This document shows positions 17,412-25,318 of a DNA stretch of 64,000 nucleotides, piece after piece. The DNA lies in contig JABFGH010000005.1 of NCBI GenBank assembly GCA_013112585.1, positions 184,002-248,001 on the forward strand. The letters are read 5' to 3'. The number at the start of each line of letters is the position of its first letter. Position 1 is the first letter of the stretch. The DNA comes from Ignavibacteriota bacterium (GTDB lineage Bacteria > Bacteroidota > Ignavibacteria > Ignavibacteriales > Melioribacteraceae). The position numbers and the translations under genes were made by a program. The notes below the pieces were generated by a model that made no database searches, had not been told where the DNA came from, and was given only the letters and a program-made list of their open reading frames with translations.

Positions 17412-17426
17412 TGTGACACACATCAC
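17412..17426. promoter_or_regulatory. Possible CRP/FNR-type operator
   Basis: TGTGACACACATCAC is TGTGA, six bases, then TCAC, close to the classical CRP consensus. It lies about 95 bases before the STAS gene. It could be chance; the regulator itself is not in the window. Confidence 0.3.
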
Positions 17427-17519
17427 GCTGCGAAAATAGCCCAAAAACGCAATAAATTGAGTGGCATCTAAATTGGAAAGTTCCGTGTAGAAATTAAAAA
17501 AATCTTGTACTCATAAATT

Positions 17520-17897
17520 ATGGTGATGAAAATGGTATTCAAAGAAAACAAATATGGCGATATTACAGTAGTTTCAATAAACTGTGCAACTACAGTTTCA
17601 ATACATGCAAACAATTTTAAAGAATATTTATTTAACTTACTTTCAGAAAAAGAGAGCAAAATTATTGTTGATTTAAGAGAAGCAGTTTATATTGATTCTT
17701 CATTTATCGGAGCGTTAGTACTGAGTTTTAAAAGTCTTCAAAATTCAGATAAGCAGTTAAAAATTGTATGCGGAAATACTCACGGACATTTTTGGTCATT
17801 TTTCCAGGTAACAAAAGTTTTTACTGAAATGAGTAGTTATTCAAACTTAAATGCAGCATTACAGGCATTCGATTCAGAATTTGAAAAAGTTGCATAA
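17520..17897 (+). CDS. STAS-domain protein (anti-sigma factor antagonist type)
   Basis: 125 residues forming one STAS domain. The core LREAVYIDSSFIGALVLSFKSL matches the SpoIIAA-like motif with the serine pair that is normally phosphorylated (DSS). VCGNTHGHFWSFFQVTKVF and a final amphipathic helix follow. Such proteins switch partners with anti-sigma kinases or regulate PP2C/HD phosphatases. No kinase or phosphatase gene is adjacent. ATG codons at 17520, 17526 and 17532 are all possible; none has a strong ribosome binding site. Confidence 0.8.
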   Translation: MVMKMVFKENKYGDITVVSINCATTVSIHANNFKEYLFNLLSEKESKIIVDLREAVYIDSSFIGALVLSFKSLQNSDKQLKIVCGNTHGHFWSFFQVTKVFTEMSSYSNLNAALQAFDSEFEKVA

Positions 17898-17946
17898 TTT
17901 TTTAATAAGCATTAGCTAGCACTATTTAAAACATAAATTTAATTTT

Positions 17947-18015
17947 AACGAAAAATGGCTCAGGAGGTTTTACGGGTTGTGGGTACCTTAGATTTCCTTT
18001 TGAGTCTTTTTCGTT
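17947..18015 (+). other. Inverted-repeat element, possible structured RNA
   Basis: AACGAAAAA (17947-17955) pairs with TTTTTCGTT (18007-18015). After a bulged T the stem continues with GGCTCA (17957-17962) against TGAGTC (18001-18006). The 38-base interior is G-rich (GGAGG, GGGTTGTGGGTACC). CCTCC at 18026-18030 could pair instead with GGAGG at 17963-17967. It lies between the STAS gene and the acyl-CoA synthetase gene. It matches no riboswitch or small RNA I know. Confidence 0.4.
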
Positions 18016-18196
18016 ACTATTTTATCCCTCCTAAAAAATCTCCATTGTTGTAATAATTTCAAGGTAAACTAAACTTAAAAAAAGTAAGCAGTTGAAAAAC
18101 GCCCTTAATATCAATACTTTTAAGTAATGTTATTTTTCAAAATATATTTTTGCAGTTTATCAAAAGACATTATTCTCTAACAAATTAAAAATTGTT

Positions 18197-19909
18197 ATGA
18201 CTAAAAAATTAAGCCTCAACGATGTGCCTCAACTAAGCAGCGTACAGGATATGGTTTTAAAATCGTGTACAGAATATTCAAACAAAATTGCACTGGAAGA
18301 TTTAAACGAGACTCCCCTTAAAAGTGTAACTTTTAAAGAATTGCTGAATAATATTTTAAAATTCGGCACAGCACTCCGCGGCATGGGTATTCAGGAAAGA
18401 GCACATATAGCACTAATTGGAGAGAATAGAGTTCAATGGGCGGTAAGTTTTTTAACTGCAATGTGCTTCAATTATGTTATTGTACCTATTGATAAAAATT
18501 TAAGCTCTAATGAAATTTATAACATCATTCACGAATCCGATTCTGAAGCCATTATATTTTCCGGTAGTTTTGCCGATATGTTCACGGGCTCCCACGGTGC
18601 GCTAAGGAGATTAAAAAATTTTATTTGCATGGATAAAACTACAGCCGATGATGAATTTTTATATATGATGGATTTAATTAATAAGAGTGAATCAATTAGT
18701 GAAAATGATTTACCCCAAATTGATCCCGAGGAATTAGCTGAAATAATTTTTACCTCCGGTTCTTTAGGTCGTGCTAAAGGTGTGATGCTTAGTCAGAAAA
18801 ACTTAGCATCAAATCTTTTTGATATGCTTAGTATGCTGATGATGTATCCCGAAGATAGATTCCTTTCGGTATTGCCTATGCATCATACTTATGAGTGCAC
18901 TTGCGGAATGATGTGTCCGCTCTATGCCGGTTCCTCAGTTCATTATTCAAGATCATTAAAAACAGTTGTTGATGATTTGCAAAATGTTAAAGCAACAATT
19001 TTACTCGGCGTTCCGCTTCTTTATGATAAAATGTTTAAGAGGATTTCAAAAACAATCGAAGAGGATAAGGTTAAATCAGTAATTGTTCCTGCATTAAGAA
19101 AAATAACTAACGTAACGGAAAAATTCGGCTTAAGCGGAATGAAGAAAAAAGTATTTAAGGAACTGCATAAAAAATTCGGCGGACATGTTCGGTTATTCAT
19201 TGCCGGCGGTGCAGCGCCCGATCCATTGGTTGCCGAAGGACTTAGAGAACTTGGGTTCGGTTTTATTCAAGGTTATGGATTAACAGAAACCTCACCAATT
19301 TTAACGTTAAACAGAATAGATGATTTTAAAGATAACGCGGCAGGCATTCCGCTGCCGAATGTTGAAATAAAAATTAATAATCCCGATAGCGACGGTGTAG
19401 GTGATATTTATGCAAAAGGACCTAATATAATGCTGGGTTATTATAAAAATAAGGAGCTTACAACCGCTGCTTTTGATAATGAATGGTTTATAACAGGTGA
19501 TGTAGGACTTTTTGATAAAGAAGGATTTCTTCATATTTCCGGAAGAAAGAAAAATGTTATTATCTCGCGTTCAGGTAAAAATGTTTTTCCTGAAGAGATA
19601 GAGGACATTTTAAATAGAAGCCCATTTATTTTGGAATCGGTTGTTTATGGTAAAAAAGATGCTAAGCATGATGAAATTATTTCTGCTCACATTGTTGCCG
19701 ATGCAGAGGCATTTATTCAACTCTCTGAAGAGACAGAAACAAAAATTACTGATGACCTCATCAGTGAAGTGATTTCAAAAGAAGTTGAAAAAACTAACAA
19801 GCAGCTTACATCCTACAAAAGGATAGTTAGTTTTAACATTAGGGAAGAGGAATTTATTAAGACAACTACGCAAAAAATTAAAAGATATTTAGTTGGAACT
19901 CAGGAGTGA
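18197..19909 (+). CDS. Long-chain acyl-CoA synthetase (AMP-forming)
   Basis: 570 residues of the ANL adenylating superfamily. The phosphate loop is FTSGSLGRAKGVMLS, compared with the usual TSGTTGxPKG. PMHHTYECTCG, FIQGYGLTETSP, WFITGDVGLFDKEGFLHISGRKKNVIISRSGKNVFPEEIE and the C-terminal Lys region TTTQKIKRYL follow in order. It activates fatty acids to acyl-CoA, probably at the membrane. The substitution of TT by SL and P by A in the phosphate loop is notable but still leaves a Ser/Gly/Lys-rich loop. It stands alone. Confidence 0.9.
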   Translation: MTKKLSLNDVPQLSSVQDMVLKSCTEYSNKIALEDLNETPLKSVTFKELLNNILKFGTALRGMGIQERAHIALIGENRVQWAVSFLTAMCFNYVIVPIDKNLSSNEIYNIIHESDSEAIIFSGSFADMFTGSHGALRRLKNFICMDKTTADDEFLYMMDLINKSESISENDLPQIDPEELAEIIFTSGSLGRAKGVMLSQKNLASNLFDMLSMLMMYPEDRFLSVLPMHHTYECTCGMMCPLYAGSSVHYSRSLKTVVDDLQNVKATILLGVPLLYDKMFKRISKTIEEDKVKSVIVPALRKITNVTEKFGLSGMKKKVFKELHKKFGGHVRLFIAGGAAPDPLVAEGLRELGFGFIQGYGLTETSPILTLNRIDDFKDNAAGIPLPNVEIKINNPDSDGVGDIYAKGPNIMLGYYKNKELTTAAFDNEWFITGDVGLFDKEGFLHISGRKKNVIISRSGKNVFPEEIEDILNRSPFILESVVYGKKDAKHDEIISAHIVADAEAFIQLSEETETKITDDLISEVISKEVEKTNKQLTSYKRIVSFNIREEEFIKTTTQKIKRYLVGTQE

Positions 19910-19963
19910 TAAGTTATTCCAGCTAAGTTCCACTCGTAACAGCAAAAATAAACTTATAGTTTA

Positions 19964-20160
19964 ACTACTCCGTAGTTAATTTTCCCATTCTCATATTTTA
20001 CTACGGAGCTTATCCGTGGTTATTCAACTTTTACCCTTGGGTTAGTTTTGTAGGACTAAGAAGTAGTCTAATGTAAATAACCATAGGAGAATCCTATGGA
20101 ATAAGGGAAATTGAATATAACCGCAACCCCGGTGGGGATGAAGAATATTTGCTGTTATAA
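19964..20160. repeat. Short-palindrome array (intergenic)
   Basis: The 320-base gap after the acyl-CoA synthetase gene contains several small palindromes and no gene. CTCCGTAGT (19968-19976) is the inverse of ACTACGGAG (20000-20008). CCATAGGA-GAA-TCCTATGG (20081-20099) is a perfect 8-bp hairpin. CCCC-GGT-GGGG lies at about 20127. The style matches the array at 51990-52460. Confidence 0.55.
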
Positions 20161-20234
20161 TTAGAACTTAGCCGTTATTCATTAATAATGAATTGTAAAA
20201 TTAAATTTTGTAGCGGGTGAACAATTAATAGTTT

Positions 20235-20567
20235 TTAGTGCAACTCTGCTTCAGCTGCATATTTATTAAACTCTATACCATTCTTCAAAATCTCAGAAAC
20301 CATAGGGTTTGAAATTTTAAAGTCTGTTAAGCGAAATGGGTGTGGTTCAATTAGCAAATCATCTTCTGTACGCATTTTCATCAGTTCTATTTGCATATCA
20401 ATAATATCATCTACTGAATTGAAAATTATAGCTAAATCAATATCGCTATCGGCGGTATTTGTTCCTTTTGCATAAGACCCAAAAAGAAAAACTTTTTCGA
20501 TTTTATATTTGCTACCGATTGCACCAATATATCTTTTTACAATTTCTATAATTTTGTCTTTATCCAT
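20235..20567 (-). CDS. MNT-type nucleotidyltransferase (antitoxin of a HEPN/MNT pair)
   Basis: 110 residues with the minimal nucleotidyltransferase motif GS-x10-DxD written exactly: VFLFGSYAKGTNTADSDIDLAII. In type VII toxin-antitoxin pairs the MNT protein silences its HEPN partner, in the studied MntA/HepT case by adding AMP to a tyrosine. The gene follows the HEPN gene by 26 bases on the same strand, the expected partner order. It could also belong to an uncharacterised HEPN/MNT pair with another role. Confidence 0.8.
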   Translation of the reverse strand: MDKDKIIEIVKRYIGAIGSKYKIEKVFLFGSYAKGTNTADSDIDLAIIFNSVDDIIDMQIELMKMRTEDDLLIEPHPFRLTDFKISNPMVSEILKNGIEFNKYAAEAELH

Positions 20568-20593
20568 TTCCTAAGCTCTTTTATTCTGGATAT

Positions 20594-20950
20594 CTATTCC
20601 GATGTAAATTCAGAAGTACATTTTTTATAAAAAGCCTCCTTGTAGCTATCGTACCGTACATTTAAATTAAAAGTCGTTATTGTATCTAACCAAACTAAAT
20701 GTTCGGTTGTAAATTCTACTTGTGATAATTTAGCAAGCCTTCTTAAATCATGTGTAAATGGGGCATGTTTGCCTGTAGATTTCACAACACCTGCTTTAAT
20801 TAATTTTTCGATTACTATGTGTCCAACAAATAAACACCAATGGAAATCTTTGGATTCATAAAGATGAAGCATTGTTTCAAAATCTTTGTCAGAAGTGGAA
20901 ATCCAATGATTAATAGTTTTTTCTTTGTCAATTTTGTCTTTCATATTCAA
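20594..20950 (-). CDS. HEPN-domain protein (toxin of a HEPN/MNT pair)
   Basis: 118 residues. The layout (IDKEKTINHWISTSDKDFETMLHLYESKDFHWCLFVGHIVIEKLIKA ... HDLRRLAKL ... FNLNVRYDSYKEAFYKK) is the PF05168-type HEPN fold with the RYxxY motif instead of the Rx4-6H of RNase HEPNs. It is encoded just upstream of its MNT partner. Some HEPN proteins are RNases; without the His this one may not be. Confidence 0.78.
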   Translation of the reverse strand: MNMKDKIDKEKTINHWISTSDKDFETMLHLYESKDFHWCLFVGHIVIEKLIKAGVVKSTGKHAPFTHDLRRLAKLSQVEFTTEHLVWLDTITTFNLNVRYDSYKEAFYKKCTSEFTSE

Positions 20951-21045
20951 AAATACAAAAGTTAAGTTAAAAAAACTTAAATGGTAGTATTATTTTCACG
21001 AAGCCAGTTTAGAATTAATGCTTCAAATGTTCAAATAATTATTCA

Positions 21046-22056
21046 TTAGTTTTGTTTAAAAACAGACTTAACCCAATCAACACTTTGTGCAAAGACATCT
21101 TTACTTACACTGACCGGTGTACTTTCCTTTAATGAGTTTACACTTTTATCTAAAACTACGGCAACGGGATTTATGGCTTTACTTAAAACATTGCTCCCTT
21201 TATCTTTCACAATACTCAACAAAGTAACATTTATTTTCGAAACCATATCCGAAATTAAATCTTTTGTTGTAGAAATAATAAATGTAACAGGGGGCAGCAA
21301 GTCCCGTTCAGATTTAATATGCAGTGTCTTGCAATAATTTTCAGTTATAATAGAAATTCTAGTCAGCAATGCTGCATTAACAAATCCATCAGCTAATGAG
21401 CTTAGCACCTTGCCTAAAAAAGGAACACCTTTCATTGTATCGGTTCCTAATTTAGAAAACACCTCATCCGATGCATAAGCAATACTTTCACTTCCGCCTA
21501 TTGCAACGGAATAATAAACTTTCTTTGCAATCACCCAAAGATCCTTATTGGAAACTCTGCCATTATATAGAATAAAAATTTCTTTAACGATGTTAACGGA
21601 AGATGAAAGAATTAATATTGCATCAATAAAGCCGTTTTGCGAAATACTTGTGCTGTAAAATAATTGATTGACATATCGCTTTCTTATTCTGTGGCATTCC
21701 AAACTCAAATCTGTAACAATCTTATCATAGGTTACTCTATTGGCTTCTAAATTGTCTAAATCAGAATTTATACCTTTGAGATATTTATTCTTCTTAAATC
21801 TTGTAATCCGTTTTGCAATTAATTCATCAACTTTATTTTCATCATTAACCGGTCCGTAATAAACCGGAATGCTTAAAATTTTATAGATAGGAATAAGCAC
21901 AAAATTGATTACAAGTGCAGCTATTACAATTAAGGAGATATAACCCAATACCTGACTGATGGAATTCAAATAGACATATAATTGAATAAATTCCTTAACA
22001 ATAAAATAGATAGCAAAGATTGACAAGAATGCAATTATTTTTTTGAGCGCTTTCAT
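21046..22056 (-). CDS. Membrane protein of unknown function, DUF697-like C-terminal part
   Basis: 336 residues. Two hydrophobic helices lie at about residues 6-26 and 38-60, then a charged, probably cytoplasmic region. A weakly hydrophobic domain covers about 140-255 (SQNGFIDAILILSSSVNIVKEI ... GGSESIAYASDEV ... GVPFLGKVLSSLADGFVNAALLTRISI) and reminds me of DUF697/YcjF-type domains. Some of those associate with dynamin-like GTPases. No GTPase gene is adjacent. The final 70 residues are polar. The family assignment is tentative. Confidence 0.5.
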   Translation of the reverse strand: MKALKKIIAFLSIFAIYFIVKEFIQLYVYLNSISQVLGYISLIVIAALVINFVLIPIYKILSIPVYYGPVNDENKVDELIAKRITRFKKNKYLKGINSDLDNLEANRVTYDKIVTDLSLECHRIRKRYVNQLFYSTSISQNGFIDAILILSSSVNIVKEIFILYNGRVSNKDLWVIAKKVYYSVAIGGSESIAYASDEVFSKLGTDTMKGVPFLGKVLSSLADGFVNAALLTRISIITENYCKTLHIKSERDLLPPVTFIISTTKDLISDMVSKINVTLLSIVKDKGSNVLSKAINPVAVVLDKSVNSLKESTPVSVSKDVFAQSVDWVKSVFKQN

Positions 22057-22408
22057 TTTCTATCCGTATTAAATACCAAGTTGCTAAATAAAAATATATA
22101 CAATGAAAAATATAAAATCAGATAAGCCAATTTAACAAAACTCCCGGTAAGTCTTAATCAAGTATGCTAAAATTTTTAGAATAAACGAATCCGGTGACAC
22201 CTTTAGCTAAATCAGTAAAATTTTCCTGAAATTGGAAATCATTTATCTCGTCCTTAAATACTTAAGTATTGTATTGGCATCGTAATTGCAAATAGTTCAA
22301 AGTAAAGAAGTTTTAAAATTAAATTGAAAATTCTTTAATCGTATATGAAAACATTTTAATCATAATTGTTTTGGAAAAAATAGACCTTTTAAGAAATAGA
22401 GAATAGTC
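22057..22408. other. Intergenic, 352 bases, no feature recognised
   Basis: This is the divergent gap between the minus-strand membrane protein and the first SUMF1-fold gene. It is AT-rich, without an open frame, hairpin or repeat that I can support. Promoters for both directions must lie here, but none is clear. Confidence 0.5.
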
Positions 22409-23374
22409 ATGAATAAAAAACTTTTTACAATCATTCAAATAGCTGCTTTTCTTTTATTTATTCCCCAAGAATACTTTTATCAAAGCGGATACGGAGGCGG
22501 TGGAAATGCTGCTGGCAATCCAAATACAATTAGTAGACAGGAAAATATGTCGCTTATTAAAGGCGGTATGTATAAAATGGGCAGATTAAATAAAGACAAC
22601 GATGAAAGACCAATCCGAGATATTACACTTGATAATTTTTATATGGATCGAGTTGAAGTAACCTATTCAGAGTTTAAGGATTTTATAGACTCGGAAAAAT
22701 ATGTTACTGATGCAGAGATTGAAGGCTGGAGCTGGGTTTGGAGAGGGGACAAATTAATTAGAATGAAAGGTGTAAACTGGCGTCATGATAGCAATGGGAA
22801 TTTGATAAATCAAAATGGTTACAATCATCCCGTAATTCATGTAAGCTGGTTCGATGCAATTGTTTTTTGCAATTGGCGTAGTGAGGTTTTCAAAAAGGAA
22901 AAATATTACTCGATTGACATGGTAGATCGTGTTGTTACTTCGACCAACAAAGAGGCATCAGGTTACCGTTTACCAACCGAAGCAGAATGGGAATATGCTG
23001 CTCGCGGCGGTCATATTAGTCGTAATTACTACTTTTGCGGCAGTAACGATGTAGGCGAAGTTGCATGGCATCGGTTTAATTCAAACAATTCAACGCAGCC
23101 GGTAGCAACACGTATTGCTAATGAGCTGGGTATTTATGATATGAGCGGCAATGTATGGGAATGGTGTTTTGATTGGTACGATCAAAATTATTATTCAGAA
23201 AAAGAGAAGAGTAACCCGCTTGGTCCTGATACAGGAAAATTTAAAGTACTAAGAGGCGGAAGCTGGCACTCCATCACTGAAAGAACCTGTGAATATACTC
23301 TGCGATATTGGGATTATCCCAAAAGCAGAAGTAATAAAATTGGTTTTAGATGTGCAAAAAATTATGTTAACTGA
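22409..23374 (+). CDS. Secreted SUMF1/formylglycine-generating-enzyme-like protein 1
   Basis: 321 residues. An N-terminal hydrophobic signal (MNKKLFTIIQIAAFLLFIPQ) is followed by a glycine-rich linker and a FGE-sulfatase (SUMF1) domain at about 50-318: GGMYKMG, DNFYMDRVEVTYSEF, HPVIHVSWFDAIVFCNW, RLPTEAEWEYAARGG, GIYDMSGNVWEW, VLRGGSW and IGFRCAK. True FGEs use two active-site cysteines near YLCH...YCNRYR. Here that stretch is WHSITERTCEYTLRY, so only the second cysteine remains. It is therefore more likely a binding or structural member of the fold than a sulfatase activator. Confidence 0.85.
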   Translation: MNKKLFTIIQIAAFLLFIPQEYFYQSGYGGGGNAAGNPNTISRQENMSLIKGGMYKMGRLNKDNDERPIRDITLDNFYMDRVEVTYSEFKDFIDSEKYVTDAEIEGWSWVWRGDKLIRMKGVNWRHDSNGNLINQNGYNHPVIHVSWFDAIVFCNWRSEVFKKEKYYSIDMVDRVVTSTNKEASGYRLPTEAEWEYAARGGHISRNYYFCGSNDVGEVAWHRFNSNNSTQPVATRIANELGIYDMSGNVWEWCFDWYDQNYYSEKEKSNPLGPDTGKFKVLRGGSWHSITERTCEYTLRYWDYPKSRSNKIGFRCAKNYVN

Positions 23375-23485
23375 GTTGAAGTAAGACTCTCTTCTGTTCT
23401 CAATTGAGATTTAGCATAATGAATATTTGATATTAAAGAAATTTTGAAATTATAAAAATATACTTTCCTTATTTAAGAGGAGTTA

Positions 23486-23857
23486 ATGATGCAAAAAGTT
23501 AGAATTTTATTTTTATTATTGCTTACAAGCTCGGTACTAATTTGTCAGGTTAAAAATACTCACTTTCAGCGCAACACATATTTTTTTGATGTAAATACAA
23601 CCGACTATAAATTGCACGAAGGTGACGGCGAAAGATCATTTATTTTTTACATTAAATTTGAAGAAAAATTTGATGATGCTCCGAAAGTATTTATCGGTGT
23701 TTCAACTATTGATATTGAAATTGACGGAATTTCGCACCTTGCTTACGGAGTTGAAGCACTTGGTATAAATGATGCCGGATTTACACTAAAAATAAAGGTT
23801 TGGGGTGATACAAAAATCAATTCTATTGGCGGTTACTGGGATGCTTATTATAACTAA
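23486..23857 (+). CDS. Secreted H-type lectin-domain protein
   Basis: 123 residues with a signal peptide (MMQKVRILFLLLLTSSVLICQ). The mature part FYIKFEEKFDDAPKVFIGVSTIDIE ... YGVEALGINDAGFTLKIKVWGDTKINSIGGYWDAYYN has the pattern of the H-type lectin domain (APKV, D, GFTL, W-x-DT, final W-x-A). Such domains bind N-acetylgalactosamine and related sugars in the animal and Dictyostelium proteins where they were defined. It sits between two SUMF1-fold genes (111 and 45 bases away), so it is probably co-expressed with the second. RBS AGAGGAG lies at 23475-23481. Confidence 0.7.
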   Translation: MMQKVRILFLLLLTSSVLICQVKNTHFQRNTYFFDVNTTDYKLHEGDGERSFIFYIKFEEKFDDAPKVFIGVSTIDIEIDGISHLAYGVEALGINDAGFTLKIKVWGDTKINSIGGYWDAYYN

Positions 23858-23902
23858 TCAAAAAAAAATTAGTAGTTAGTTCCGTTAAACAGAGACAGAA
23901 AA

Positions 23903-24682
23903 ATGAAAAAAATTCCTTTTGTAATTACTTTATTTACCCTTCAATTTCTATTGGCTTCATTTTATTTATCAAGCAGCAGCAATGGTACGGCAAATAATAA
24001 TCAGCAAGGTGATGAACTGGACCTAGTTTATGTTGAAGGCGGTGGTTTTTATATGGGTGTTGATGATGATAATGATGAAACTCAATTGCATCAAATTTAT
24101 GTTCGTAGTTTTCTTATTTCAAAATATGAAGTAACAGTAAAAGAATATAGAGAATATGTGAATGCGATGAATAAAGAAATGCCGTATCCGCCAAAGTGGG
24201 GCTGGAAAGAAAATCATCCAATGGTAAATGTTTCTTGGGAAGATGCAGCTAATTTTGCCGAGTGGGCGGGAATGAGACTGCCTACTGAAGCTGAATGGGA
24301 GTATGCAGCGCGGGGCGGCAGAGAAGGAAAAAATTTTACTTACAGCGGCGGAAGCAACTTAGATTTAGCAGGATGGTATAAAAATAATTCCTCTAAGGAA
24401 ACACATCCCGTTGGCAGAAAAATGCCTAATAAATTGGGTCTTTTTGATATGAGCGGAAATGCAAGCGAGTGGTGCAATGACTGGTATAGTAAAGATTATT
24501 ATGAGTCTTCACCAACTTTTAATCCCCAGGGACCGGAGAATGGAAGCTACAAGGTTTTACGAGGTGGTTCTTATTTAGATGATCAAGAAAATTGCACAGT
24601 TTTTAATAGAAGTTGGAGTGTTACAGGTTTTAAAAGATTAGATTATGCAATCGGTTTTAGATTAGTAAAGGATATTAAATAG
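23903..24682 (+). CDS. Secreted SUMF1/formylglycine-generating-enzyme-like protein 2
   Basis: 259 residues. A signal peptide (MKKIPFVITLFTLQFLLASFYL) is followed by a SUMF1 domain at about 42-257: LVYVEGGGFYMGV, FLISKYEVTVKEYREYV, HPMVNVSWEDAANFAEWAG, RLPTEAEWEYAARGG, LGLFDMSGNASEWCNDW, KVLRGGSYL and IGFRLVK. The active-site stretch reads YLDDQENCTVFNRSW, again with only one of the two FGE cysteines. It is a close relative of protein 1 with a shorter domain. It could be part of a surface complex with the adjacent lectin. Confidence 0.85.
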   Translation: MKKIPFVITLFTLQFLLASFYLSSSSNGTANNNQQGDELDLVYVEGGGFYMGVDDDNDETQLHQIYVRSFLISKYEVTVKEYREYVNAMNKEMPYPPKWGWKENHPMVNVSWEDAANFAEWAGMRLPTEAEWEYAARGGREGKNFTYSGGSNLDLAGWYKNNSSKETHPVGRKMPNKLGLFDMSGNASEWCNDWYSKDYYESSPTFNPQGPENGSYKVLRGGSYLDDQENCTVFNRSWSVTGFKRLDYAIGFRLVKDIK

Positions 24683-25318
24683 ATATTCGTTTCCCTAAAT
24701 ATTTACTTTGTACAACTATATCTGTAAATATTATAATCTAAAGTGTCAAAATTACAGGTATTAAAGGTAAAATATTACTGATTTTCACTTGATAAATCGT
24801 TGTTGCTCTCTCCTTTAATTAACTCAAAAGTATAATTTACCCGGTTTTTAAAAAAAATCTTCATCTCTAAGTAAAAAATATAGATCACAAAATATTTGTT
24901 AATTATCGAAATCAAAATATTATTACAGCATGCAGTTCACTTTTTAATATTTCCTCTCAAAAACATCATCTCCTACTTTCTGCTATATTATTTCCTTTGT
25001 GTAAAAAAGCTCAATTAACCTAATAATAGGATAAAAAAAATAATTTAACCAAAATTCTAAAGGAGGTAGGAGAGATTATTCTTGATGTTTTATTTTTTAT
25101 AATATCTATGTCTAATTCATTCGGGTAAATATCCCTTTCAATTTTAAAATAGTCTCCTTAAATAATTATTGAATTTACACCATTCTATAAGTTCAAAAAA
25201 AATCAATTTTTAAGGAAATTTAATGCGAAAATTGGCAGCGAATTTGATATTAGAATATAGAAAATAGAAGTAATAATCAGGATAGAGAACATTATCAATA
25301 AAAAATAAGATCATTAAA
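24683..25318. other. Intergenic, 636 bases, no gene recognised
   Basis: The gap lies between SUMF1-fold genes 2 and 3. It has high AT content and no open frame over 30 codons that looks coding. A purine-rich AAAGGAGGTAGGAGAG at about 25061 resembles a ribosome binding site, but the following ATG codons lead only to very short frames. No hairpin stands out. It may hold the promoter of the large gene downstream. Confidence 0.5.

Noticed and set aside
24683..25318. Small gene after AAAGGAGG at 25061
   Set aside because: The following ATG codons open frames of only a few codons.
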